Part shown: in pieces, positions 47,168 through 57,651 of the stretch | How the letters are laid out: every line of letters starts with the position of its first letter | How positions within the stretch are numbered: the stretch's first letter is position 1 | Source: Melastoma dodecandrum | Lineage: Eukaryota; Streptophyta; Magnoliopsida; Myrtales; Melastomataceae | Direction: 5' to 3' | Length of the DNA: 64,000 nt | Assembly (NCBI GenBank): GCA_029817715.1 | Contig: JARUPY010000602.1 | Span: 1,939,501 to 2,003,500 of the forward strand | Position numbers and translations under genes: made by a program | Notes under the pieces: model-generated | What the model saw: only the letters and a program-made list of their open reading frames with translations | The model's database searches: none | What the model was told of the DNA's origin: nothing

Positions 47168-49704
47168 TCAGGACCCCTTCATGAGGTAACCCAGGAAAAT
47201 CCCAATCACGCCGACGAGGACCACGTACATGACGGGGACATTTCCCGTGGAGGAGGTCCTGCTGCTAGTCTGCCGTCGCAAGACCTCCTGTCATTATGGA
47301 GGGAAAGTAGACAGAATCTCGAATTAAACGACTTATGTCATCTTGAAAGGAGGAGAAACCACAGGAGTTGGATTTTTTAGCATAGTTTACCAGTTCCTGC
47401 TGAAGGTGCTTGTGCAACTGGGTAGCTGAATTCCTCTCGTCGGTCAACTTTGAAATAAGAGCTCTCATCTGTAGTTAAACCAAATATTACAGCAAAAATC
47501 AGGCCAGGAATGACTACAGGAACGTTACAAGAGACAATTGCAGCATTCAAGAATTATCCCGCCACCCTTAGGTCAAGACTCGGAATAACATGCAAAAACT
47601 AGCAAAGGAACAACTGTGCCAAGATGCTCTCGGCATGCACCTGGTAAGGAGGAATGTGTCAAATTGCAGGCCAGGCAAGCCTTGTCATCAAAACTACACG
47701 ATCGATGTCACTCAAAAAGGGCAGGGCAGGGCACATTGTTTAGGAAAGTAATATTATTTTTTTAACCATCATTCATCAGTTATTGAATTCGCATAAGTTC
47801 TGAATGGTCATCCAGGAAAGAGAGTCCATGGATCAATGGAAAACATGACCCAGTATGACAACAAGTTCTTCAACAAATCGGTCAACTTTTAATTGTGGTT
47901 CCAGGGTTAAATCAGCGAAAAGGGTAGAGGGCTCTCTAACGAAGTAGTATTTTAGTATAGCTTGCTAGATGATAAATTTCTAAAACTAATGAACCAAGTT
48001 TGATCAAAAGGTAAATCAAACATGGGAGTTGCATACAATAAGTACCTCGAAGGAGTTATCTTGTGAGTCAACATAAGGTCGTGCAGCCTGAAGCAATTCG
48101 GGAACCACATGAAAATCTGCTACTAAAATTTTCAAAACTGCATACTGTGCATCCATGTGTATTTCGTGTTGAGTGGTGGAAATTACTAACCGCTGTGAGC
48201 TCTGATACAGCTGTGTGCCCATTATCAGAAAATGAAGCCCTCGGTGATGATCCTTCGTCCGAACCTTCTCGAACAGGAGAAACGCGACGAGGAGGTGGAA
48301 GATACACAACTCTTAATTTACATTCTTCCACATTATGCCCTGACTCCTTATTAAACTGCAAAACATCTTCTGGATTAAATGTGACCTTCCCATCAGGAAG
48401 TAGTTCCACTCGTAGTATCAATTACCATATCAGTTGATATAAACTTGGCTGTAGCACCTCGAGCTGCAACAACACTCTGAACAAGAAACTTATCCTTGCA
48501 TTGCATGTCAGCAGGCACCTCCTTTTGAGCTTGCATTGTAACTGAGGAAAGATTGTCAAAATTACCATCAATGGAAATGTGTAATCGACTTCTCCAAAAA
48601 CAAAAGGCCACTGTACTGAAATCGCAATATGTATTGAGCAGCAAGTTTCAAAGTACTTGACTTTTCAGTCCTTTTGTTTTTCCCCTTCCATGGTTTGCAA
48701 AAGTTTTCTAATAACATAAACTGCTTCAAGGAGACGCTGGGAAATTCCGTAATTATCATTACATACCAAATGCACTTCTTATTCTAACTAACTACTCGAA
48801 CTTTTTGCAAACAGATGCAGGTGCTTCCATGATTCCATCAGAGTGAGAATAATCGACTTGACAACAGCAAGGTTGCCACTTTAAGTCATATTGCCTCACA
48901 GTTTGGTATAATATTCTTATTTTACATATGGTATCCACTTTTGATCAAGGTGGCAACAGTAACCAAAAAGACAAGTTATGGGCACACGTAGCCAACACGA
49001 CCTAAATCACTAGGAATTCTGATACAAGAAGGGGCATCTGCCCCATAATTGATGTCATAAACAATCTAGCAAGCCCACATTGAAAACTTAAATACAATTG
49101 AAGACAAGATAAGGCTATATCTCCATCGATTAAGGAGGCAGCACAAGTAGTTCAACAATGAAAAAGAGCATTAAGACATTAAGTGAGCATCGCGCAAGAG
49201 CGAATGAAATAACCCGAAGCTCCGGATTTTCTTTCCAGCTACTTCACAAATTACTTACCCATAACGTTGCAGGTTGCCCATGGAGAGACGATCCCAGTAT
49301 TAGGCTTCACGCAGTACTTCTTCGGGTTCGTGGTCTTCACCTAAGGAGGAACACAAATCAATCCACTACAAAAGATCACGCCTTTACTCAGAGGAAAGAG
49401 ACAAATTCGATAAAAACTTAGAAATCCCCACCCCTTGTTGCATCTAACTGCCGTGTTACCTTAAAAGCAACATAGTTGTCGGTCTTATTGGAAAGCTGAA
49501 GGGAGCAAGAGATGTGCTTCCTCAATTCAACTTCAAAATGGAACAACCCCACAGATGGAAAGATCGGGAAAGTCAAACTAACGGTTGCCAGCCGGAAGCA
49601 TACCAAAAGAAAAAGAAAAACCAAAATTAACATGGGAAAGACAACTAACAGGGGAACTGGAGTTCCTGGGGCTCGAGCCGCAGGAGGTCTCCGGTCGAAG
49701 CCAT
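47168..49704 (-). CDS. Vesicle-associated protein, VAP27 type
   Basis: ER membrane protein of the VAP family that binds FFAT-like motifs and anchors ER-plasma-membrane contact sites. Eight exons: 49704-49650, 49530-49460, 49340-49259, 48541-48426, 48355-48191, 48087-48046, 47468-47391 and 47287-47168. They give 242 residues. The MSP domain begins MASTGDLLRLEPQELQFPFE and contains LSNKTDNYVAFKVKTTNPKK, YCVKPNTGIVSPWATCNVMV, TMQAQKEVPADMQCKDKFLV and KESGHNVEECKLRVVYLPPP. A Ser-rich linker (EGSDEGSSPRASFSDNGH), a coiled coil (MRALISKLTDERNSATQLHK) and a C-terminal anchor (VMYVVLVGVIGIFLGYLMKG) follow. The small first exon was found by following the MSP start; a longer frame upstream of exon 2 is not the true start. 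Confidence 0.93.
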
Positions 49705-50470
49705 AAACTGGGTTTTGTCCTTCTCGCGAAATGGGTTCGTGGGTCAGTCTTAGGATTTGCGTTAGGTGGGCAGAGAGGAGGCAAAAGAAGAGGGGATTGA
49801 GAAAAAGTGAGTTAAGCAAAAGGTAGCCTTTTTATCTTAGAGCGAGAAAGAAAAAGAAGCCACGAACAAAGTCAGAGAGAGGAGAGGTTAGTTAGACGAC
49901 AACATCGGAGCGGGACAGTGATATTTGTCTGCTGTTGCTCAGATGATGCGAGTGGTTTAGTATTCCTGAAGGTGGGAGGGGAGTTTGTGTCTGCTGCAGG
50001 CGGTTGTCTTTTCCAGGGTTCCCTCATTTCATTTTCTTCCTTGTCAGGTTTTGGACTACACTCCATACATAGACAAGAAACTGTCCAAAATGAATGAAAC
50101 TTCACGCACACTTCTTTTTTTTCACAGAAGAGCACAATTGGAACCAAAAGATATCTAGTGAAGAACTTCGCTTTGAATAAGTAGGATAATTTTGTACCTA
50201 AACCTGATTTGATATCCATAGCCACTTTCAGAAGATGACATAATAATCTGATCTGCGTTCCCTTCTGTACCCGACGACCTAAAGGTTGCCTCCAAAAAAG
50301 GAATAATCTACTACGTTTCCCAGCAAGGTCGTGGCAAGTTCAAATGTTCAGGCGATGGTTGTGATCAGGCTAGGATTTACGACATCATAACTTGTCAAGT
50401 ATATGTAAAATTTGTGTATACCATAGACAAATATGGTACAACTGCTGAGGCCAGAAATTTCAATACCTGC
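49705..50470. other. VAP gene 5' flank
   Basis: Leader and promoter side of the VAP27-type gene and the 3' side of a decayed gene. The open frame at 49872-50225 on the minus strand matches no family that I know. Confidence 0.4.
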
Positions 50471-51252
50471 CTATCCATCTGAGGATGATGGTTGTTGACG
50501 AGTTCAGACCACGGTGCAGGCAAACCAAGCCACCCGCATGAGCTGAACCCTGAGAACAAGCACCCACCAACAGACCAGACCCCTGATCATATTCAATATC
50601 CAGCCTGGGGCAATCATCTCGTTCCCCAGCTTCAACCCCTGCATCAACTGCAATATGCAGCATGCCTCCTATAATACAAGCGTCACAAGCCAAACGGGTG
50701 ATCACCAGTGCCAAGAAAGGGCCTCAGTTAACATCTGTACAAACAAGAACAGTGCATAGGGTCCCAACAGAACGGCCACCGGGATAAAAGATAACTGTGG
50801 TTGGAGGATTCACTTCCTGGAACCAAGCTGTACAAGGGCCGGGATGAGGAACCTAGCGGCGGAGGAGAGCATGTTCCATAACTTGTAGCCTGATGGAGCT
50901 TCGCTCTCACAAATCCGGGGGCCACTATTTGACCAGGCAGACGAATCAGCCATCAAAAGGAAAAGGGTGACTCCAAAGTTGAATATGCAGTCCAGAGCCC
51001 CACTAAAGACAGCAAGCTGGTGATATTTGGCCCAATGAAGACAGAAGATAGTGGTAGCCAGAGCGTGGGAACCATGCCAGTTGCCAGGAGAATAGAAGGA
51101 CCCATCGCCCACTGTGGCCATCTCAAGAATAACAATTCTGCTGCTTCCTTGATGCCAGTACCAGTAACCTGTGTCTCATTCGTCGTCCGATTTTCAGACT
51201 CACTCTCAACAGTAAGGGTATCAAATATGTTGGAGTTGGTGTTCGACAGCAA
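50471..51252 (-). pseudogene. Plant multi-span membrane protein gene, decayed
   Basis: The minus strand encodes pieces of an uncharacterised plant membrane protein: GIKEAAELLFLRWPQWAMGP, VPTLWLPLSSVFIGPNITSL, then in another frame DCIFNFGVTLFLLMADSSA and SGYKLWNMLSSAARFLIPAL. The similarity continues in that second frame through PVAVLLGPYALFLFVQMLTE, SPVWLVTL, LQLMQGLKLGNEMIAPGWIL and MIRGLVCWWVLVL, and ends RVQLMRVAWFAC. In-frame stops lie at about 50810 (TGA), 50702 (TGA), 50669 (TAG) and 50504 (TGA), with the probable original TAG at 50471. There is also a frame change near 50990-51010. No intron explains these, so the locus is almost certainly dead. The family assignment is from memory; the protein has no name I can give. 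Confidence 0.75.
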
Positions 51253-52346
51253 ATTTTGCAGGTTTTAAAGATCATTCCCTGAAAGAAGGTTTGAGAAGCG
51301 AGTTAGAAATAAACTCACCATACAAGTCAAGGAACACAAATAACCCTGGAACAAGAATCAACAGAGAAATTAGGAACAGATTATACAAATCAGACAGATT
51401 CTACACAAAGCCTAAACACCCTCAAAGTCCCCTACCCATAAGAACAACATGCCAACAGCATCGGGTTTTGGAGACAAACACAGCTGAAACTGATACCGCT
51501 TCTTAATGTCACTAATCACGGAAGCCACCCTGCACAACTAAAAGCAGGCCCCAGCAGGCGAGGACACCCCCAAGTTGCCCTCCGATTATCTAAAATTGTG
51601 CAATCAAGACATCGGCATATACTTACCAACAACCAACAAACTCCCACTTCAAGATCATCATCATCAGACAGAAGCCCAGAATCAAACAATCGAAAACATC
51701 ACCACAACTTCCAAATAACAGTCACCATCCACGAACAATCTCACTCGCAGACCAGTCGAATACTAATCAAAACCCTCTACGACTACGACCAAGTACATAA
51801 TCAATTGAATTGGTACAACGGAAACTAATTAATCCCTCCGAGGGCAAATAATCGACAGATGGTCGACAATCCCTCACGAAACCCAAATTCTCGACGGAGC
51901 TTCATACAAATATTCCGTTATCACCGTCTTAAAAGCTAACTTGTCCGCATCACCTGCCGCGCCATAGATTGCGTTCGGAATAGTGTTGATAAACTCTAAT
52001 ACCACTTATGTTTTTTCCAGGCATCCTAATCAGACTATGGCTGGATCTTGCGAGTACGATGAAAGGAACGGAGTTGGGGCTTCTAGAAACAAAACCTCAC
52101 GCGATTACGAGGATGTACGAAGGGGGAGGAAATGGGGGATTAGAGAGAGAGAGAGAGCGACATTTCGTTATTCGGAGAATAAAAGTAGAAGATAAATTAA
52201 TTATGACGAGGACGGACGAGGATCCATTTGGCGCCAAAAAGATGGGGGCAGCCCTGATTTTGCAAATCATCCCCAAATTCGATTCGATCGATTTCCCTGC
52301 AGACGACCCCCCAAATCCACCAGAAGACAGAGTAGAGAACCAGAAG
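51253..52346. other. Intergenic region upstream of the SKA1-like gene
   Basis: No supported gene. Part may be the former leader and introns of the decayed membrane-protein gene. A GA-repeat lies at about 52142-52157. Confidence 0.4.
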
Positions 52347-54042
52347 ATGGGGGAGGAGGAGAAGAAGGCAGGGAGTCCCTCGACTCCCTCATCTCATCCT
52401 TCAATGCTCGTGTCTCGGAACTCCAGGAGCTCGTCATCGCCCGCAACAGTAATCCTCCGTCCTTCTCGTTTATCCAATCCCAAGCGTGAATCTTGTTGGC
52501 TTTTCTTTGATTCCCACTTTCTCGTTTTCTGATTTTGGATTTTGGGTGGGTGATCTCTTGCGCGCGCGCGCGTCTGCCTCCAGTGTATCCCACGAGTAGC
52601 TTGGCGGAGCTGACCGCGGTTGACTCCACCCTCAAGTCGATGGAGTCACAGGTCCAGGCCATCAAGGACCGTTTACGAGATGAGATCCAGGCTATCCCCA
52701 AGGCCAAGGTCATCGTTGAGGCATCTCTGCGGCAGCAGAAGAGGCTCGAGGCTCTGTCGGGTTATGTTCCATCGTCTCGTGGGTTCGAGGTGAACCCGAC
52801 TATGGATTACAGGTAGATTTTTTTCACTGTTTCACGTTGGAACACCCTCAACATTTCCGGATGCATTAATGTATTTGTTGTCCAAAGGCTGGCTCGATTG
52901 ATTGCTTGATTTCAGGCTGCCGAGTGAAGACTTGAAGAAACATTGTCCTGATTTTCTCGAATCCAATTTTGAGGAACTCACACCTGCACTGCCATTGCCG
53001 AAGGTAAGTCAAAGCTTCTTGATGAGAAGCTAAATTTGTTCCATACTTATAGTACTGTTTTGGGTGTTAGTTCCTGCCATTGGCATGTCAGAGTTACCTG
53101 ATGAGGCTATGATGCTATAATACTGAGACAGATAATGGCTTCACTCTCACAGGAGAAGAAAGGACGGGCTTCGTCCCCATTGTGGTACATAACCGCGGAC
53201 GAACTAGAATCGCTTTCTTCGTATGCAGCACCTCCTTGTTGCCCCTGTTTATACTATTAGTGCAATGCACTGATCTGGCAGCAGTTGTGATCTTAGAGTT
53301 GATCTTTTTCTGGTGTAGATATATGAGAGGAAGACTTACACTCGACAAGGTTAATGCTGCTATCAATGGCATGGCCTCATATGCTGATGCAAAGTCCCAA
53401 CTTGTTCTTTGTCCTAAAAAGAAGGTTTTGTCTTGCTGACAAGACAATTTTCAATTTGAGGTGAATAGTAGCATTTATTGGTTATATTCTCACAATCCTC
53501 GTTTCCTCTACCAAGGTGGATGAATCTCAATGGGAAAAGGCATTGGTAAGCCAATATGTGAACTGGAGACCCCGATGCTTCTTTGTGCATTCTTTTTAAG
53601 ACAGAAGGGGTGATTCCTTGCTGCTCGTGGATGATCAGGAATTGAGAGACATCTCAATGAAAGAAGCGCTGAAAGGGAAGCACTTCTTTCTCGAATCTGA
53701 CATCAAAGGCCCTAGCCTTGACAACACGGGGAAAGCGATCTTGACGGTGAGTACACGTTAAACTACTTGGTCCAAAATTCCTAGAACAATTTTAGCCAGA
53801 GAATTACGAGATAGATAGGTTCTCCTTGTGGAGGACAAAATAATACCTGCTCGTCATATAGAAGTCCTTACATTTAGGAACACAATGAAATCAGAGCTGT
53901 TGAAGAGCCTTGACCCATGAGTGTGAGTTACTTCAGTTGGCGTGTTTTGTTCCATTTTGTGCAGGTTCTATGACATCTGGGTCGGATCAGTGAAATGAGG
54001 AGCGGTCATAATCGCATCATCATCCTTTTAAGGCCTCACTGA
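52347..54042 (+). CDS. SKA1: Spindle and kinetochore-associated protein 1 (SKA1) homologue with two apparent lesions
   Basis: SKA1 belongs to the microtubule-binding Ska complex at kinetochores. Exons: about 52347-52448, 52584-52812, 52916-53003, 53153-53220, 53319-53424, 53516-53545, 53639-53746 and 53965 onward. The conserved run is SLDSLISSFNARVSELQELV, MYPTSSLAELTAVDSTLKSM, QVQAIKDRLRDEIQAIPKAK, SPLWYITADELESLSSYMRG, RLTLDKVNAAINGMASYADA and GKHFFLETDIKGP-like (here ESDIKGPSLDNTGKAILT). Two problems appear. The only suitable ATG (52347) is one base out of frame with SLDSL in exon 1. In the last exon a TGA (53971-53973) replaces the expected Arg in VL(R)HLGRIS, although the rest, RSGHNRIIILLRPH, is still readable to a TGA at 54040-54042. 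It may be a recent pseudogene or contain sequence errors. Confidence 0.8.
52561..52572. repeat. CG dinucleotide repeat in SKA1 intron 1
   Basis: Six CG units just before the pyrimidine tract and acceptor of intron 1. Unusual for CpG-depleted plant introns. Confidence 0.8.
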
Positions 54043-54327
54043 AATGTTGATGTTCACATGTTCAATGGAAACAGATGCATGGTCTGGAGGCTGCTTGCTT
54101 GTCGGAAAATCTACTTCATCCCCAACTGAGCATAAATGTTTAGTGGGGTGATTGGGCTTAATCTCCCAACGTTCCTCCTGATGTCCAAGTTCAGTTCATG
54201 CTAATACAAGTACGCACAAGCATTATATAAACAATACAGAATCAACATCGACATGCCATTAGGCTTATTACCATCAACCACTTGTTAATGGCACTGGCAC
54301 ACATTTACAGACAGCGTGAAATTGTAA

Positions 54328-54717
54328 TCATGGGCAAACAAATCCTTGCGGAACTTTCTTCCCGCAAGAGTTGACGAGCAGGCTCAGCGCAATTGGCACA
54401 TCGACCTTGAGAACCCCCAGCACATCGGCCTTGATCGCCGTGCAGAAGCACAGAGCAGCCTCGAGGTCGGCCAGTCCAGCCACGAGCGAGCAGCATTCCT
54501 TGCTGGGCGGAGCCCCTATCGTCTCGGTAATCAGTCCGAGCCAGCTCCCGCAAACCCCAAACTTCAGCGTGTCCTTGGGGCATTTCCCCGGGGCCTTCTT
54601 CGGGGCCGGCGGCCGCGGCATGGGAACTTTGGGCGGGCACGGGATGTCATGACAGGACACGGAGGCGAAGAACATGACGATCAGTAGTAACAACACGTCC
54701 AACTTGCTAGTAGCCAT
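54328..54717 (-). CDS. Hybrid proline-rich protein with eight-cysteine domain (14 kDa DC2.15 type)
   Basis: Secreted cell-wall or membrane-associated protein of the HyPRP/8CM family (DC2.15, AZI1/EARLI1 relatives). The single exon gives 129 residues. The signal peptide (MATSKLDVLLLLIVMFFASV) is followed by a short Pro/Lys stretch (PPKVPMPRPPAPKKAPG) and the 8CM: KCPKDTLKFGVC (C1, C2), ECC (C3-4), LCFC (C5, C6), NSC (C7) and VCP (C8). The sequence CTAIKADVLGVLKVDVPIAL is family-typical. The minus-strand ATG at 54717 was chosen because the signal peptide begins there; earlier in-frame codons run through the promoter. A TATA-like element (tataaata) on the minus strand near 54787-54794 lies about 75 bp upstream. 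Confidence 0.95.
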   Translation of the reverse strand: MATSKLDVLLLLIVMFFASVSCHDIPCPPKVPMPRPPAPKKAPGKCPKDTLKFGVCGSWLGLITETIGAPPSKECCSLVAGLADLEAALCFCTAIKADVLGVLKVDVPIALSLLVNSCGKKVPQGFVCP

Positions 54718-55343
54718 TTCCCTCTTCTTTCCCTCCCTCTCTCTCTCTTTATGGCAGGGCAAATGAAAATTGTGATAATGCCACTTATTTATATGGAAAG
54801 GGAATGATTGATCATAAGCAACCAAAATAGTTCTCATAGAGGGATATGAAATAAAGTTGTGGTAGACATTTAGGGTGTAAGATTTCGCAGGGGTGATGTT
54901 CTTGTGGTTGTGGTGGGATGTGCAAAGCTCTAGATGTAGAATGTAGATCGATGGTAAGATTGCGTTTTTGTCCATATTTCTTCGCTTTTTGATCCGTAGC
55001 TGCAAACGTTGTTGTGGCTGGAAATTCAGACACGATGATATTTATTTAGTAAATGCCTTGTCATAGGAGGGATGCACGTCTCATTTCGTCACTTTAAGCA
55101 TTTGATGGTACGTGCTAGCTAACCTTTTTCAATTACTATTCCAAAAGAATATGATATTGTAAAGGAGACCATATCGAATGAGAACACGATGGACGGAGAC
55201 CAAGTCAATAATAAAGAAAATTACATGATGCACTTGGCCAACACGAAACCTTTTAAGTTTAAATATACGCATCATCTCCCAATCCACCCCCCACAATCAC
55301 ATTTTCCTCGAAACACCTGAAGTTCGGATCGAGTTAATCAGGC
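54718..55343. other. Divergent promoter region, HyPRP / small His-rich ORF
   Basis: 626 bp between outward-facing start codons. TATA-like elements lie on both sides: minus-strand tataaata near 54790, and + strand tttaaatata at 55258-55267, 77 bp before ATG 55344. No coding sequence inside. Confidence 0.5.
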
Positions 55344-55583
55344 ATGAGCGCGGGTAAAGAGGCAATGAGGCCGGTGATTGCTTTTGTGGTCGGGACAGTG
55401 TTCGGGTCATTTGCTAGTAGGGGGTTCCGCCCGCCTTGGATGGGATGTCACGACAGTTGCTGCCGCCACCACCACCACCACCACGACTGCCGTGAGGACG
55501 GGCCGCCGTGCAGGCGTAAAGGTAGCAAGGAGGGGGAGGAGGCCGCTGGCGGAGAAAAAGCTGGGACAGGGACGCACACCTGA
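55344..55583 (+). CDS. Small His-rich hypothetical protein
   Basis: A 79-residue frame, unrecognised. It starts MSAGKEAMRPVIAFVVGTVF with a weakly hydrophobic stretch (VIAFVVGTVFGSFASRG). Then comes a Cys/His cluster (MGCHDSCCRHHHHHHDC, six His in a row) and a Lys/Glu/Gly-rich tail. The His/Cys cluster could bind metal, but this is only inference. Support for a real gene: a TATA-like box 77 bp upstream, a polyadenylation-like AT-rich 3' side, and a related ORF 1.2 kb downstream. No intron needed. Confidence 0.5.
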   Translation: MSAGKEAMRPVIAFVVGTVFGSFASRGFRPPWMGCHDSCCRHHHHHHDCREDGPPCRRKGSKEGEEAAGGEKAGTGTHT

Positions 55584-56749
55584 AGATCACTGAGAGAGGG
55601 AGCGCATGTGGATCGAGGGAGGGCGCCCTCGGCCTCTCTCTTTTGCTTGCTTGCTTGCATGACACGGTCTTCTTCTTGATGTAATAGTTCTTTTGGTGAA
55701 CTCTGTTTCAATGAAGAGGTGTGGATTCCTCGTGTTGACCTTTAAAACTCGCATCCCCATGTCGTTTTTAACCCCCAATGGCACGTGGCGCTTCTAACTA
55801 ATGGCTATTCTCGTTCGCCACAAAAGGACAGATAACAAAACTGAATAGTAGACGGGCACTAAAGACAATTATTCTACTATCTCCATGTCAAAGCTGTAGC
55901 CGCAGGTTCATAGTTATGAGTTCTAAGTCCAGCGAGCTTTCAATATAAAATTAATTAATTATAAAGAGAGTAAACCGTTAGGTTATATACGCTAGATCAG
56001 GCTTTTTTTTGCATTAAATTATGTTTACACCAAAACAACAATATGTATCAGAAAGGCAACTCATACTCAGATCAATATTCTAAACAACAACTTGATGATT
56101 CATCCCTATGAGAAACCCAGTTGATTTTTATTACATATTTGTATAATTTCTCATTCTGCTGATTTATGTCTCATAATTTAGATAAAAATTCATGGTCAAC
56201 AAGAATAATGGGGGTGATGGAATATATATGATGATGTGGAACCTGGCCACCTCTTCATCCCTCGACCAATAGAAGCCGATTCCTTGTTTCCCACTAATTA
56301 ATCTTATCTATTCATTTTTTATTTATTAATTATCTGTATGTTTGTGTAGTATCGGGATCAGATTATATTTTCTGAACACGGACAAGAACAAAGGAAACAT
56401 CACGGGCTTTTTCCTACGAGTCCAAATCTATCAAACTCGCAACTAATAGTTGTGTACGACACGGTCATGATTCAAACTTAACTTTAGAGATTGGGACATT
56501 TCATCACACAATGATCCAAACTTGGGATTTGACAAAGCAAGAGGAGCTGCCTGACGGGTTATGGTGTTGAATTAATCTTGGCTTGATCCCCAATTCACTT
56601 GGGCAATAAGAAACTTCTGCTTTGTAGGTATCGACAAGCCATCCGATGTCGCTTTATTTGAAGAAGAAAGAACCAAATCCCATCTCAAGCTCAGACCTCA
56701 CCGTCTCAAATAGATCAATGCAAAAGATTGTTCACAGATCACGAGCGCA
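55584..56749. other. Spacer between the two small related ORFs
   Basis: AT-rich 1.2 kb. No gene or bounded element recognised. Confidence 0.4.
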
Positions 56750-56950
56750 ATGAGGTCCTCCTTCGCTTTCGTGTTTGAAACAGCGTTCGGGTCGTTCATG
56801 ACTAGTGGTTTCCATGACGGATTCCACCACCATCGACATCGCCGTTGCTTCAGCTGCTACCGTAGTGACCCTGCCTTTGGTCGTGAGGGTCGTGCCGGGA
56901 ATAGGGAGCCGGGATGTCTCGAGGATATGGTGTTAAACTATATGATATAA
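56750..56950 (+). pseudogene. Truncated relative of the small His-rich ORF
   Basis: The first half, MRSSFAFVFETAFGSFMTSG, aligns with MRPVIAFVVGTVFGSFASRG of the ORF at 55344, and a His/Arg/Cys stretch (FHHHRHRRCFSCY) follows at the same place. The last residues (VLNYMI) are encoded by the start of a repeat unit at about 56930. That suggests insertion or rearrangement replaced the original C-terminus. It is probably a decayed tandem copy, though a 66-residue product is possible. Confidence 0.45.
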
Positions 56951-57212
56951 ATAAGTCGTACATAATAGCTTAAGTTTTTAAATCAAAATGTAATGTTTCA
57001 ACTAAGCGGTCATGAGTTTTAACCCCGTGCGCATAAAAATCCTAATATATGGCAAAAATGGGCCAAAAAGCCCACCTAGCCTTGAACCAAGGGCCCAAAA
57101 CCTATCAAGATTCGACTCGAGTGGCGTGTTAAACTATATAGTATATAGTATAAATCAAGCCTTATCTAATAGCTTAAATTTTTAGATCAAATGATGAGGT
57201 TTCAAAAATGAG
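56930..57212 (+). repeat. Diverged direct repeats around a possible retroelement fragment
   Basis: Two copies of a roughly 75-bp motif (gtgttaaactatat, then taatagcttaa, ttttta-atcaaa and a gtttcaa end) occur at about 56930-57001 and 57127-57205, in the same orientation and 195 bp apart. Wording of this kind is common in dispersed retroelement ends of plant genomes. I could not define target-site duplications. Confidence 0.5.
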
Positions 57213-57651
57213 AGAGGGACGATGATGCATGCCTCGTCCTTCCAGGGAGCTTGAGGAATGTTGCGGGTTCCCGTGACAGAGTTGTTACCATGTAGTGTGT
57301 ATGGTTTTGTTTATTGTTATTTGTGGCTTCCAATATAGTAGGCTATGGAAGTGTTGTCTTCAACTTCTTCCTCGCATCGATTTATTCCATAACAACATAA
57401 GACAGGGTTGGCTTCTTACGTAATAAAATGAGATGTTCATACATACGGCTAAAGAGATTATATGTTAGGGCCAATTTAACGCCAACGTTTGACATGGAGA
57501 AACAAAAAAACAAACAACCAAAATGGAGGAAAGGGAAAGAAAGCGCCGACACCCTTCAAGATAAATGAGGCGGTTACCGTCTATTGATGTCGACGAGGAT
57601 GACTACGAGATAGGACGCATGCCCAAGTGCTTTATTGCACCCAAAACCTTG
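57213..57651. other. YABBY 3' flank
   Basis: No gene seen. The right end is the probable 3' UTR of the minus-strand YABBY gene. Confidence 0.4.

Noticed and set aside
49531..49633. Longer open frame upstream of VAP exon 2 with a hydrophobic N-terminus
   Set aside because: It breaks the MSP domain start. The spliced exon at 49704-49650 gives the expected ELQFPFELRKH.
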